Shown: positions 23,166 through 34,274 of the stretch, in pieces | Layout of the letters: the number at the start of each line of letters is the position of its first letter | Numbering within the stretch: position 1 is the stretch's first letter | Assembly (NCBI GenBank): GCA_022494885.1 | Contig: JAGVSM010003451.1 | Span: 1-64,000, forward strand | DNA length: 64,000 nucleotides | DNA from: Micrasema longulum | Lineage: Eukaryota > Arthropoda > Insecta > Trichoptera > Brachycentridae | Reading direction: 5' to 3' | Program-made: the position numbers and the translations under genes | The notes under the pieces: model-generated | What the model saw: only the letters and a program-made list of their open reading frames with translations | What the model was told of the DNA's origin: nothing | Databases searched by the model: none

Positions 23166-23390
23166 ATGAGAAATGAAGTAATAAGAGAACGGACTCAGAA
23201 AACTCCTGTGACAACTGTCATCAAGCGGGGGAGAAACGTTTGGCTGGGCCATATTTTGCGAATTCCTCCTGAGAGCCTTAACCACGCATGCCTACTTTAC
23301 AAGACAGGTTATCAGGTTTTCGACGTCCACTGCTGACTGTTAGCTGGCGGTTTGTGACAGAACTTCGGGACGATAGCCTGAATTTTTTTT
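23165..23390 (+). pseudogene. LINE polymerase C-terminal fragment, frameshifted
   Basis: The first frame reads RERTQKTPVTTVIKRGRNVW then LGHILRIPPESL. After a frameshift it continues GFRRPLLTVSWRFVTELRDD. The WLGHxLRxPPxxL block followed by the RRPxxxWRxxxxxELRDD block closes polymerases of an RTE-related or similar non-LTR group. It is distinct from the RTE-like family at 11303-12690. Confidence 0.6.
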
Positions 23391-23437
23391 ATTTTAAAAT
23401 TTCATTGATAAACCCTGAGGCTACATACATTGAACAT

Positions 23438-24032
23438 TTTTATAAATTTATTGATATTGTTTTAACTTTGCTGGAATTCCTCTCGTCCATGCGCTTTGTA
23501 GCTGCACGACGATTGGTTATCTATCTTTCATATATCAACTTTAAAATACCTAAATTTTGTAAACGGGGTCTAGAATTCCTCTCGTCCATGCGCTTTGTAG
23601 CTGCACGATGATTGGTTATCTAGCTTTCATATATCAACTTTAAAATACCTAAATTTTGTAAACGGGGTCTAGAATTCCAATCGTCAATGCGCTTAGTAGC
23701 TGCAAGGCGTGTTGTAATCTTACTCCTTTTTATTATTAATATTTTTTTATATTTTTTATACACTAAATTTATTTGTCAATTTTTAAAATGTGTAAATGGG
23801 GGCTAAATTTCTAACTGTCTATGCGCTCTGTAGCTGCAAGACGTCCTGTAATCTAGCTCCTATCTGTTATAATTTTTGATTGATCTTAATTGAAAACGAG
23901 GAACTAGAATCCCAACCGTCCATGCGCTCTGTAGCTGCAAGACGTACTGGGATATTTATTAATTGTACAGCGCCCTTGAGGTGATTTTCACAAAAATGGC
24001 GCTTTATAAATTATCCAACTATATATATATAT
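23438..24032 (+). repeat. S repeat, copy 2 (phased core units)
   Basis: Reverse-orientation partner of 561-1095, 22.9 kb away. Five cores (cgtccatgcgctttgtagct plus gc, with variants) begin at 23484, 23583, 23682, 23817 and 23917, so the spacing is 99, 99, 135 and 100 bp. The first two units are nearly identical over the full 99 bp, a recent tandem duplication not present in copy 1. After the last core come the agcgcc/ggcgct stem-loop and a (TA)n tail. Confidence 0.75.
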
Positions 24033-24044
24033 AAAATAATATTT

Positions 24045-24740
24045 TTACTTCTGAAATTCACATTCTACTGTTAATTATAATATTTTTAACATATTTTGTA
24101 AATGTTGTCTGAGTCTTTTGCTTAGTTTTGTCTGGCTGTTTATTGTATATTTTCAGTCCATGGTTTATAAGTCTCTACTATCCTGGTCTCGTTTTAGAAG
24201 GTTGCAGATAATATTTATTTATTTCTGATATTCTCGTATTGTGTCCATGTTAACTAAAAGAAAATTCAAGTTTTAATTCTTTGTTTACAATTACATCAGT
24301 GGTTAATTTATGAATAAATTTTAAGGACACTAGTTTGAAGAGTTCAGTTAAATTTAATTGCGTAGTTTGTTTAAAAAGTTCTTCAGTTGCTGTTAGATAG
24401 GGTAGGTCATATACTAACTTTAATATTTTATTTTGCTGTCTTTATAGTCTGCTTTTGTCATGTTATTTTCCTGTTCCCCATAGTAGTTGCATATAACATA
24501 TTTGAGTTTTTACATAGGCTTTGTACATTAGAATTTTTTCCGTTTTTGGAACTATGTTTTTGATTTTTAAAAAAAGACTCGATAATGTCACCACTTTGCT
24601 AATTAAATTGTTGATTTGAATTGTCCATGTCAATTGTTAGTTCTAAGTATTTTACATGTTCAATTTCAGATAGTCGTTCATTATTTGTGTAAGCATTTAC
24701 TTTATGATTTTTTTTTCTATATTCAAAATGGATAATATTG
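24045..24740 (-). pseudogene. LINE (jockey/CR1-like), C-terminal half
   Basis: Reading the minus strand with several frameshifts: SEIEHVKYLELTIDMDN (the post-palm IxxVxYLGxxID block), then LLKLVYDLPYLTATEELFKQ, TTQLNLTELFKLVSLKFIHK and HGHNTRISEINKY. This order is that of the thumb and C-terminus of jockey/CR1-like reverse transcriptases. The element is 5'-truncated and dead. Confidence 0.7.
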
Positions 24741-24769
24741 CTTTTTTTTCATCAAGTGTGAGTAATTAA

Positions 24770-25135
24770 CATATTACAACAGAGATGAAGAACATTTAAG
24801 AGTAGGTAATATAGAAGTCTAGGCATCTACAGGGCTTATGAACTGTCAATGGCTGGTTTGGGTGGCCACTTTACACTGTGATGACGATGACGATGAAAGA
24901 ATTGAAGAAATATAGATGTTTAAAATATAGGCAGAATGGTGAATGTTACACAGTGTGTAAAGTGGCCACTTAAACCAGCCATTGACAGCTCATAAGCCCT
25001 GTAGATACCTAGACTTCTATATTACCTTCTCTTAAATGTTCTTCATCTATGTTGTAATATGTTAATATAAACAGCTCCCCAGGGAGTCGAATCCGGCCCT
25101 TGTCTACAAAAATTTGAACAAACTCAAAATAAGTG
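24770..25135. repeat. G-family fold-back (inverted pair)
   Basis: 24775-24870 is the minus-strand G repeat (ggtaatatagaagtctaggc ... gtggccactttacactgtg) and 24940-25060 is the plus-strand copy. The two can pair over about 95 bp with roughly 70 bp between them. The plus copy continues to the cagctccccagggagtcgaa block and ends near 25135. Confidence 0.75.
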
Positions 25136-25234
25136 TAAGTAAGTTTGTGTTTATCCATTTAGTCAACATAGTTAGGTCATTATTTATGTTATTGTTTGTC
25201 AATACGTCTGTGGACACCATAAGCTCCGACTAGG

Positions 25235-25415
25235 GAGCGGACATGGAATGATGATGATGATCAGTCTTACGCATCAGGTACCAGTCCTGGGACTATGAAA
25301 TATTCTAGTGTAAAAACGCACTTTAATAAATATTTCATGTCAACCATGTCGGGAATCGAACCCGAGAACTCTTGCATAGTAGGCAAACGCTCTGACCACG
25401 AGGCCGATTACTTGA
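25235..25415 (-). mobile_element. tRNA-derived SINE, reversed
   Basis: Reverse complement of the 18036 family: tcagtcttacgcatcaggta, tgtcgggaatcgaacccgag (B box) and tctgaccacgaggcc (A-box side). Confidence 0.7.
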
Positions 25416-27540
25416 TAGTCTGACGAAATTATTTAAAGTATGCACTTTGTCACAAGGGTTTGTTGCCGTGGCAACCCCAGGACATTTTTTACTGTGGCAA
25501 TACATTCGACCGCCCGTTATCGAGCCGCTCAAATTTGTTGTCATAGAAAAAATTAGCACAAACCCGTGTGACGAAATGCTTACTTAAAATAATTTATATA
25601 AAGCCACAATAAGTCTGGCCTAGCGGTGAAAAAATGAGAAAATAGGATAAATTAGGAAACAGCAAAGCAAGGTATACATTTAACGAGACAAAAGGAAAGC
25701 GATGAGATGACCTGAAAGGGAAGAAATTAAGTATTCCGCAAAAAGTATATGCCGTTTACACGGCGGGCACCTTGTGGCAAATGAGTACCTTTGGGAGAAG
25801 TCTTTTAGCCGGTAAGAGTCCAATACTACTTTATGGGTATCCTAGAAGAATTTTTCATCTTCAAGAAAAATTAGGCCAAAGTCCTGTAAAACCATACATA
25901 TTGTGCCTTGTATCTATTCTTGAAAGATTTTGATTAATAACAAATGTGTTTGATAAGTTAAGTATACAACAAATCAACAAGACGAAAGAAAAAATGAACA
26001 ATTCTGATGGAAACTTAAGATACGAGTAGCAATTCGTTAAATATTGGTTTAAGGGTTCCTTAATTCGGCGAACAGAGGAAAGATCAGAATATTGAGTTCC
26101 CTAAATAAAAACCTACCCCGAATAAAGTTTCAATGTACGTATCACGTCCCCCAAAAGTTAGACTTGGTAGATAATCCGCGAGGCTGTATCATTAAAAGTT
26201 TGCATCAAAAGCAAGGCTTTATTAAGCCCGCTGTTTACGTGACTTGAGGGGGATGGTTGAAATGAAAATGAACTATCAGAATTGTTTTCATTATAGCATG
26301 CGAAATTTAGAGACTTGTTATGCGAAATGGTATTGCTAAAATTGATATGTGGTTTTTTTTCATTGTTTTTAGTCCTATAGTATTAATAAATAACTACAAA
26401 TTGGAATATAACATATTCCAAAATTATAATTATGTAAGCATTACAACACTTTATTAAACAAACAACATAATAACAGACGAGCAACAGGATGTTTTTCTTT
26501 TTCTTTTTAATAAGCCTTTCATGTGAAGGATGTTGTTGTTACAGTAGGGCCAATTTAAAAGGTCACATTTGACACTTTCATAAAATTCAACAACATAAGC
26601 TCGGTAATAAAATACTGTTTTTTTTTTAGAATTTAAAACTGCACAATTGCTTAACTTTTTTCAATTAATTTAACATATTTATTGTAATAATAACAAAAGA
26701 AAGTAATTTTACGATTTACTTACACTAATAAACCATTCTAAGCATAATAAACTTTTTTTATGTTCTAAACGTCGTTACAATGTTGCATCAGTGAACCCTT
26801 TTTCTTTTTAAACACTAGGGATGTTACCCAGAAAAGTCAAATGTTGATAATTTTGTTAAATTGTGTACCTCTCTCTTTTTGTTCCTTAAATTTATGATAT
26901 GAAATAATAATGGGACAGGGATTCGACTTATGCTTTTTAAAATATAACTACAGTACCTATAAGTACTTTTTCATAGTAACTGAATTCAATTCACATATAT
27001 TATGTTTGAAATCCGAATCGATTCATTCACTTTAATCAATGTATTTAACCAGGTCACCTCACCATGAAGCTAAAACCGACATGTATCAAATGTGATCTAT
27101 TAAATTGGTTCTACTATAGTATTGTTAGGGAAGCTCCTAAACTAGTTGGAGATGGTAGAAAAAACGATGTTGCATATTTATTACCTGGTAATTGGTTGGT
27201 TGGAAGAAATTGCCATTTGGCAATAAGCTCGCCAATGTACAAATAACATTATGTACAAAAAGTTAAATGAATAAATAAACACTGAACGATATTACAACGC
27301 CCTGTGGTCCTTGGTCGTGTTCCTTTGTTCTTGACGTCTCTGTCACGGGGAAGAAGTTGATACACTGCAGAACGTTACACTGAATTCGTCATCGTCATTC
27401 TTCAAGAGTTAACGTTCACACATATTCGTCTCAGAGACAAAATTTCAACCAGATTCCCTTAGCTTTTGTTTTTTTTCTTCCAATTCCATATTCAATTTTT
27501 ATACACGGTGTTGGGACTATAACGTCATTGTGCACCAGCT
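25416..27540. other. Apparently single-copy DNA, no gene recognised
   Basis: The longest stretch here in which I recognise no repeat family. Frames are short (60-74 codons at 25335-25559 and 27064-27246) and carry no domain. It could be intron or intergenic sequence. Confidence 0.4.
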
Positions 27541-27840
27541 TTGATTGACATATTTGCACTGAAAATTACTATGCTAAATGCACCGTCCATTTTTTTGCCC
27601 GCATTTACTCTCCTTTCATCATATTTTTCTACTCTTCCATCTCTTGAAAACATGATTTACAGATACATAAACCCTTCTACTTGTTCGTAAAATTTATTGT
27701 TAAAATTTATTATGCACACAGTTACCTTACGTCCTCTTTCAAATACAATAACTTTTTCATACATTCGTTCATCACCAATTTGCTCTCCAGGCATATATCA
27801 AAGATTTTAGAGACTATTGCTATTGTGAATTAATTATGAA
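27540..27840 (-). pseudogene. RTE-like LINE, degraded fragment
   Basis: The minus frame reads MFSRDGRVEKYDERRVNAGK. The intact family elsewhere in the window has a VYLGxMFTRDGKTEKDIERR motif followed by VSAGNRVNGAL. Further along, the reversed agtctctaaaatctttgata stretch parallels the segment after the YADD box. One of the oldest RTE copies present. Confidence 0.6.
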
Positions 27841-27931
27841 TGACGCAAATGCTAATTCATCCATCGAGAGTGTGAGGTTAGACTAGACACTACAGGGGGC
27901 TGCCAGTGTAGCCTCCCCAATGGAGGTTCGT

Positions 27932-28007
27932 TTTATCGGGCATTTTTGAAAGCTTAGCAAACTGTCTTAAAAATGTAATTAACGTGTGATTCTGCCCGAT
28001 AAAAGCT
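27932..28007. repeat. 12-bp inverted repeat
   Basis: ttttatcgggca (near 27932) and tgcccgataaaa (near 27996) are exact reverse complements about 50 bp apart. Possible terminal repeats of a tiny MITE, or a hairpin; no target duplication is clear. Confidence 0.45.
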
Positions 28008-28589
28008 TCGAGTGGATACGTGATCGAATACTGGGGATTTATTGGAATTGTTCAAGACGAATTCTGGCAATACAGTATTTAATTTCACGATTTTTCAATC
28101 ATTCACCTTTTGTTTCAAAGCTCTGTTTTATCATAAAAAATACGCGTATCAGATTTCCATATTTTTAAAAAAATTCTATAATTCTTAGATATTACTAGAA
28201 AAAAGGTTATTTTTTTAGATTAATTCTGTACTTTAAAAAAAAGTAAACGCTGCCCACTTAAATAGGAAATTTACAAATACCTAATGAGGATAGACAGCGT
28301 TTTATATGTTTGCATACAAAATTAATTATCTTTATTGTATGATATGTTAGTCTATGGTTTGCAAATATATAATATTGTATGCTTGTATAATTTACTAAAA
28401 CAAACGCCGATTTTCAGCACTGAACTAAACTTAAAAGCTATGTAACTGTAGGAATGAGTGCATGTGGATGCATGAGAGCTCTTTTTTAGTTGGAGGTGAG
28501 AGAAGAGAACAATGTTGAGTGTTGAAGTGTATTTATTACATAATGAGAAAATAGAGTAAGCGAAAATTTCATTATTTCACTTTCCGCAC

Positions 28590-29365
28590 CCAATGGTGCA
28601 TAGGACTATCTATCTGTAAACAAAATGTGGCTTATTTCAATCTTCTGACTGATACGAGTAAGTTGATTAGTCCTACGCTTTAGGTGCCAGTCCAAGAACT
28701 ATGAAATATTGTGGTTTAAACAACAATTTAAATCAATTTTTCATATCCACCCGGCTAGGAAATGAACCCAGGACCTCAACAGTTGTAGGCAAATGCGCAC
28801 ACCATTACACAACGTGGTGGACTTATCTCCACTCGATTATCTGATTTAGGATTTTTACCTGAGAGCTGCCTTCGAGTCAAAAACACTCTGAAAACTCACA
28901 CTCACAACACTAGATTAAAAACTAAGGGCTCCCTGTTTTTTCCCCGAATTACAAATTACTTCGGAGAGCAAACATTAAATTGCGTTGTTTTAAGATTGTT
29001 AAATGATCTCCCACAAACCATTATTAACATGAAAGATCTTCAAATGAAAAAAAAAAAAGAACTGAAGAAATATCTTCTAGATACTCGTACTTTATAGTGC
29101 CTGTTTATAAATAAATTTGTAAAATATATATATAAAATAAATGAAATATAAACCTGTCATAAAAAAAATGTGTACTACCGAAAAGTCTTTACACTTAGTG
29201 GGTACCAAATTCTTGTATGTATTTTTTAAATTTTAAAATAAACGCTGCTCTGCAGCACTGAAACTGAAAACGAAACTCAAAACTCGAAAACATCCAGTGA
29301 ATCGAGTTGATCTGTTTCACACACAGAACTGTATTCTTCATCCGCCTGGACACAGGTATAAATTT
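28590..29365 (-). mobile_element. tRNA-derived SINE (second subfamily) split by a LINE
   Basis: 28740-28895 carries the reversed head (aaatgaacccaggacctcaa, ccattacacaacgtggtgga) and first body part. 29278-29365 carries the rest (gtgaatcgagttgatctgtt, agaactgtattcttcatccg, cctggaca). In the copy at 58595-58815 the two parts are adjacent, so the intervening 28896-29275 is an insertion. 28590-28735 is the 3' module of another SINE copy (gcacccaatggtgcatag). Confidence 0.6.
28896..29275 (+). pseudogene. LINE C-terminus and 3' UTR inside a SINE
   Basis: The plus frame reads HNTRLKTKGSLFFPRITNYF, GEQTLNCVVLRLLNDLPQTI, then KELKKYLLDTRTL and a stop near 29095. This is the terminal segment of a jockey/CR1-like polymerase. 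A related copy lies reversed at 19475-19650. Confidence 0.7.
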
Positions 29366-29756
29366 AGGCCCACGATAATAAATGATAAAAATAAAATATC
29401 ATAAAATATTTTATTTTTACAATGTGTTAAATAATTTACAACGCTGCTCACATTTTCTCAGGTTGCGTGTAATATTGTCTGGTGATTATATTTTACGAGC
29501 GAGGATATGTTGACGGAGTGTCGTCACAGGATTCTTTTACGTCTTCCGTTATGTCGGAATGACGTCACGCAATGCTGTCAGAAGTAGAAACTACCCCGTA
29601 GAGACCCTAGCCCGTCGGAGGTAACTTGGAAGGAAAGTGAGGCTTGGTAAATGAGAGTAATATTCACGAGTAATATTCACGCATCATAAAAGGGAGAAAG
29701 TAATTATCAACAATATTATTCGAGTCCCTACAAATATAAGCAAAAACAAACAAACC

Positions 29757-30047
29757 ATCACGCCGTTTCCTTATGAGAATAGGCAGAGAAGATAGAACGC
29801 CACATCGCTCTATCTTTGCTTACAGATCTCGCTTCCTTTATATTCATAATTCATACATCTTCTCATGCACGCGCTCCGATTATTCCGACTTTTGACACGT
29901 CCACTTGAAGAATTATTTGTTGGATTTGGTAATGCAATGTCTTTCTCGGTCTTCCTTTATTTCTGCATACATCAACATTCTCATTGTAAATATTCTTTGC
30001 CGTTCTTTCGCTGTCCATTCGCTCTACATGTCCAAACGAGCGTAGAG
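29757..30047 (-). pseudogene. RTE-like LINE, 3' fragment
   Basis: The (CAA)-like terminus at 29745-29757 is followed by the reversed tail: cgccgtttccttatgagaat gives the YPYGETA-type end, and cttcctttatattcataat and acacgtccacttgaag continue the family. Frameshifted and truncated at 30047, where a long hairpin begins. Confidence 0.7.
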
Positions 30048-30183
30048 CTTAACACACTAGAAAAATACGGGTTCGTAGTTGTTTAATTTAATTCTTTAGT
30101 TTATCATAATTATTAAAAGAATTATGTTAAACTTTAGAATTAAATAAAACAACTAGGAAACCGTATTTTTCTAGTGAGCTAAG
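30048..30183. repeat. Long inverted repeat, 64-bp arms, 8-bp loop
   Basis: 30048-30111 (cttaacacactagaaaaata ...) is the near-perfect reverse complement of 30120-30183 (... tatttttctagtgagctaag), with 8 bases between. It stops 4 bp before a tRNA-Lys-like primer site. Confidence 0.85.
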
Positions 30184-30187
30184 TGGC

Positions 30188-30205
30188 GTTCCACGTTGGG
30201 CGCCA
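30188..30205 (-). other. Possible tRNA-Lys primer binding site of an LTR element
   Basis: On the plus strand gttccacgttgggcgcca matches the 3' end of tRNA-Lys(CTT), including CCA, at 16 of 18 positions as I recall that tRNA. The minus strand would thus be a PBS. If so, a 5' LTR lies at higher coordinates and the interior at lower ones. I cannot place LTR edges and see no gag or pol beside it. Confidence 0.4.
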
Positions 30206-30449
30206 CTCAACACGGTAGAAATATGGGATTTCCTGTTGATTTTATTTAATTAAATAATATTTCTATTTATCATTGGATTTGGTGATTGCAATATACTTAA
30301 GTGCTAAGAGGAAGGATTTAATGAAGACAATAATTAATTATAAAATCTGCATGTATAATATCTTTTTTTTTTTAAACATACGAAATATACAAAAAAGTAT
30401 TTAACCTACTTATTAGCTTTAATCTTAATATTTTAACTTAATAATTAAC

Positions 30450-31190
30450 TTAAATTTACCCGGAGACGAAGACGTAGTGAATGACCTTTCGGGTTCTCGA
30501 GCAGCTAGGGCACCGGCAGGGAGCGGATGTCGCATAATCTGGAGGCTGCTGAGATCCGGACTAGACGTCAGATGACGAAGGAAAGCACGACGATTGAGGG
30601 TAGATGGCTTCTCGGGGAAAGCGTGGCGTCTTTTGACTTAAGGGTTAGCACGGCGTGGTGCTAGGCTGCGAAGGTGGCAATGGTGAGGCCTACGCTGGTA
30701 GTAAGCGAGAGCTTCTGGCTTGATTGGCACGTAATCTGACTTGAGGATTAGCATGGCGTGAGTACTAGACTGTGAAGGTGGCAGTGGTGAGGCTTATGCT
30801 GGTGGTAGGTGAGAGCTTCTGGTTTGATTGGCACGTCCTCTGACTTGAGGGTGCTAAACTGCGTCGGTGGCAGTGTTGAGTCCTACGCTGCTGGTAGGCG
30901 AGAGCTTCTGGCTTAGACGCGGCGGCCGGTGGCCACGTATTTTGACCTGGCAGACTGGCCAGGGAAGTCCGGAGACTGAGAGCAAGCCAAGTGGCTGAGT
31001 GCTTGATGCCAAATGTCTCCTTCGGCAGCGTGTACAGATTATATGTGTTTTTTATGGCCATGCCTTTTAGCGTGGCGCTCGTCTGGATCTGCCAATAAGG
31101 GATGTATGATCCAGGGTAGGCACCACCCTATTGGTAAAGGTGACGTTCATATTTCAGCACTGTTGTCGGTTCCAGGACGAAATTTCATAA
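30450..31190. repeat. G+C-rich block with a 100-bp minisatellite
   Basis: Base composition changes sharply from A+T-rich flanks. Three tandem units of about 103, 104 and 90 bp start near 30629, 30732 and 30836. Each contains a gacttgagg-like start, a gaaggtggcagtggtgaggc block, a gctggtaggcgagagcttct block and a gattggcacg end; the third lacks about 15 bp. It may be LTR or UTR sequence of the element suggested by the primer site at 30188-30205, or an unrelated satellite island. Confidence 0.65.
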
Positions 31191-31599
31191 TTCTACTGTG
31201 TTTAATTTCAACTTTATAATATTAAAACTTTATATCAACTTCTTAATCTATAATCTCAACTTTATAATTTTACTACTACGAGTATCTTTAAGAGATGGTA
31301 TTATATCTATCCTTAATACTTAATCATAATTTAATTTTAACATTTTTACCATTTGAACCAATTAATTATATTACAAACATGCTTAAAAATATTTATTAAA
31401 ATTAACATTGATGTTCACCAAATAATAATTGTAAGTTTTTAGTATTATATTGACAATAAACTCTACAATATTGTGTTATTTGTGCGTACAATTTTTAAAC
31501 AGTTTAATACAGAATCTCGATAAAATATAGTTAATTTAAGTCAGCATGGATGGAATTATAATATCAGATAAAACAGAGCGATGTCACTAAACTAAATGT

Positions 31600-31915
31600 T
31601 GTGTAAGGCAGAAAATTTTTTTATTTTGGAAGATTTGAAAAGCATTATTAACAATGAATTAAGAACTAATTGAACTACTAATTTTGCCTCCTGAGACAAA
31701 CATTTATTTCCCGGGGTTGGTTTAAATGAACCATTCGCTCTTTCAATATCTTTCTCAGTCATTCTATAACTTGTAAAAATATTTCCCAGATACATAAATT
31801 CCACTACCTGTTTTAGTATAAACCCCATTCACAGTGATTCCACATTATTTAGTTATATTTTCATCCCTTTCAAAAACGATCACTTTTGATTCGACATCGT
31901 GATGTCGACATCAAC
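31600..31915 (-). pseudogene. RTE-like LINE, internal fragment
   Basis: The minus frame reads VEFMYLGNIFTSYRMTEKDI then NKCLSQEAKLVVQL. It corresponds to residues just after the YADD box in the copy at 11888-12260. An internal deletion removes the RRVSAGNRVNG part. Confidence 0.7.
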
Positions 31916-32139
31916 AAAGACCTTCTTATTTATTTTATTTATTAATCAATGTTACGCCGTAACAAAGTTAAATAATTTTAAAAGATTTCAGTTCTGTGTG
32001 TGAAATAGAAACAGAACCCTGAACATGTGTTTTCGACCGCTACTCTTAGGAAAAAATCCTAAAAAAGGAAATTGGGTGGAGAGCTGGGAGCAGTGGCGGT
32101 CTTTCAAAGGTTTCAGCTCATAAACTTCACAAACATCAA

Positions 32140-32400
32140 CGGATGAAAGAATTGAAGGAATATAGATGTTCAAATATGGGCAGAATGGTGAATAATGTTA
32201 CACAATGTGTAAAGTGGCCACTTAAACCAGCCATTGACAGGTCATAGGCTCATTACCTTCTCTTAAATGTTATTCATCTCTGTTGTAATATGTTAATATA
32301 AACAGATCATCTTGCCTTCATTTTACTAAAATGATGAAGATACGCTGTGATTGATGTACCAATACAGTGCCCTTTGCACCAGTAGGTGCGGAAAAGGAAT
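32140..32400 (+). repeat. G-family repeat followed by SINE 3' module
   Basis: 32150-32305 is a G copy (gtgtaaagtggccacttaaa, ttgtaatatgttaatataaa). 32305-32400 is the 3' module of the 18036 SINE (accaatacagtgccctttgc, ggtgcggaaaaggaatgatg). Confidence 0.65.
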
Positions 32401-32991
32401 GATGATGAAACAAGTTTTATAAGATTTTTTATATCTACAAAACAATTAATTTCAATTTCTAAAAATTAGATTTACATAGAGAAGATAGCATGTCTCATAG
32501 CTTCCCTATAAAGCAACTAATCACATTTATTACTCATTTATATTATTCTACAATAAACGCACATTTCCTACCCCTATTTGGGGCGTGATTCGCTTAGCCA
32601 ACAGATTTATTATCGTAAACATTGCTATTATTTTCTTTTCATCCCAAATAAATACGTCCTTTGTAATACAGTCATAAAAATGTCTTGATTAAATATTTTT
32701 AGGGAATACGAATATTTGAGATTTAGTCGTAATAAAATTATTTGTTAAGATCTTTTGTTAATAAAACGTAAAGTCATCTTTTTTCTTATTGCGGGTTTTT
32801 TAGTCGCCATCTTCAGTTTCGTTTTTGTGTTATTTTATAATCAAATTCTTATTTTCTAATTTTTGTGACATACAGTAAAACTCCAATTATCCGGATTAAT
32901 GAGTGCTTGACATTATCCGGATATGCGAATTTTCACATAATTGGATTAACTCTTTAATCAGGTTATGTTTTGAAAAAAAAAAACGCCAATA

Positions 32992-33054
32992 TATCTTCAA
33001 TTTCAAAGACAACAAAAACAAGTTTATTTTTTATTGGCTTTGAAATTGAAGATA
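32992..33054. repeat. Perfect 17-bp inverted repeat
   Basis: tatcttcaatttcaaag at 32992-33008 and its exact reverse complement at 33038-33054, separated by 29 bp. Lies near the left end of the pogo-like element. Confidence 0.85.
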
Positions 33055-33627
33055 AAAATAATAAATTGACTTGGAATAACATTAAAAACTTACTTAAATC
33101 TTAAAAGGTTGTGCTGAAAAAATCGTTTAGGTGCGGTGGTGTAACGTCGTGTTTCATCAACCAAAAGTCGGTATATTCTTAGGTTCAGACAAAAAAAAAT
33201 TGAAATATAAACTCCTTATTAATTTATTTCTTAAAATTTATTGAAATAATATAATAACAACACGCCAATCGCTTTATTTGCGTGCACTCCGGCTCACTGC
33301 CAATAACCGACTGATTTAAAGAACGAATTTTTTCTTGTCTTATGCATGGTACATGTATATCTTGGTATCAAAATGCTATTGTCTCATTCAGACAAACACC
33401 GGCCACAGAACAGCGTCTCTGTCTTCCTTGTTATAAGTTCAATCCTCATGCTCTTTCTTATACAGTTAAAAAGATTTGAGAGATGTTGTATTGGCATCAC
33501 TTCGATAGTATAAATATTCTTTGCATAGCAGAGATAAATATTTTTTGTGTTAAAATTCTGCATATTTATAAAAAATTTACTTAAAATATTCTGTGTCAAA
33601 ATGTCTACCTAAAGATTACAAGAAGGA

Positions 33628-34048
33628 GTTCGAACCGTCAATAGGGTCGCCGTGAGTCACATCTTGCTGGAAGGTGTGATTCTATTGAATGCTGCAAATG
33701 CCCAGTTGTATTCCACCGGCAACACTACTGACTAGTCCATGTCACGAACCTCGGGCAACGGGATCACACTCATAACAGTGTGATCACAGCAGATAACGAG
33801 AGGATGAAAGGTGAGTTTCTGGCGCTTTCAAACTAGAACCAACCAGCCAAAGAAAGGTAACCCCGACAGAAAAATCCACCAGAGAAGGCAACGGGAAACC
33901 ATTCTGGTCATCTTTTCCATGCATCAATGTGGCGAGTACATCCAACAAGCAATTGTCCTGGACTCGGAGTAGCGCAGGACCAATATGCATGCGCTGTAGT
34001 GATCGCCAACGTCGGGAAGACCTGATAAGGCACCGCAAGAAGAAGAAG
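33628..34048 (-). repeat. R1 repeat (about 430 bp), copy 1
   Basis: Reverse-orientation copy of 47905-48350 and 54328-54765. Shared blocks include gatcacactcataacagtgt, caaccagccaaagaaaggta and tcttttccatgcatcaatgt. No coding frame is conserved among the copies. Confidence 0.8.
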
Positions 34049-34274
34049 ATTACAAAAAATACAATTTATTAATTTCAAAAAATAAAACAGAAATATCAAG
34101 TCTTGTATCCTATGTAGACTCGCGTTACATCACAGATACACAAAATTTAAACATGTCCTGCAAAGTTAATTGCTAAAAGGAACTCGTTTATTTTTACTAA
34201 TTTATTTATTCTAGATAATTTACTTTATAATTTATTTAATTTAAGTACGGAGTTGTTTGCAACTACGAGTACAT

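Noticed and set aside
30765..31061. 98-codon minus-strand frame
   Set aside because: It lies in the G+C-rich minisatellite, where stop codons are rare by composition.
32800..32830. CTGAAGA with GAAA near 32815
   Set aside because: The two core halves are in the wrong order for a hammerhead.
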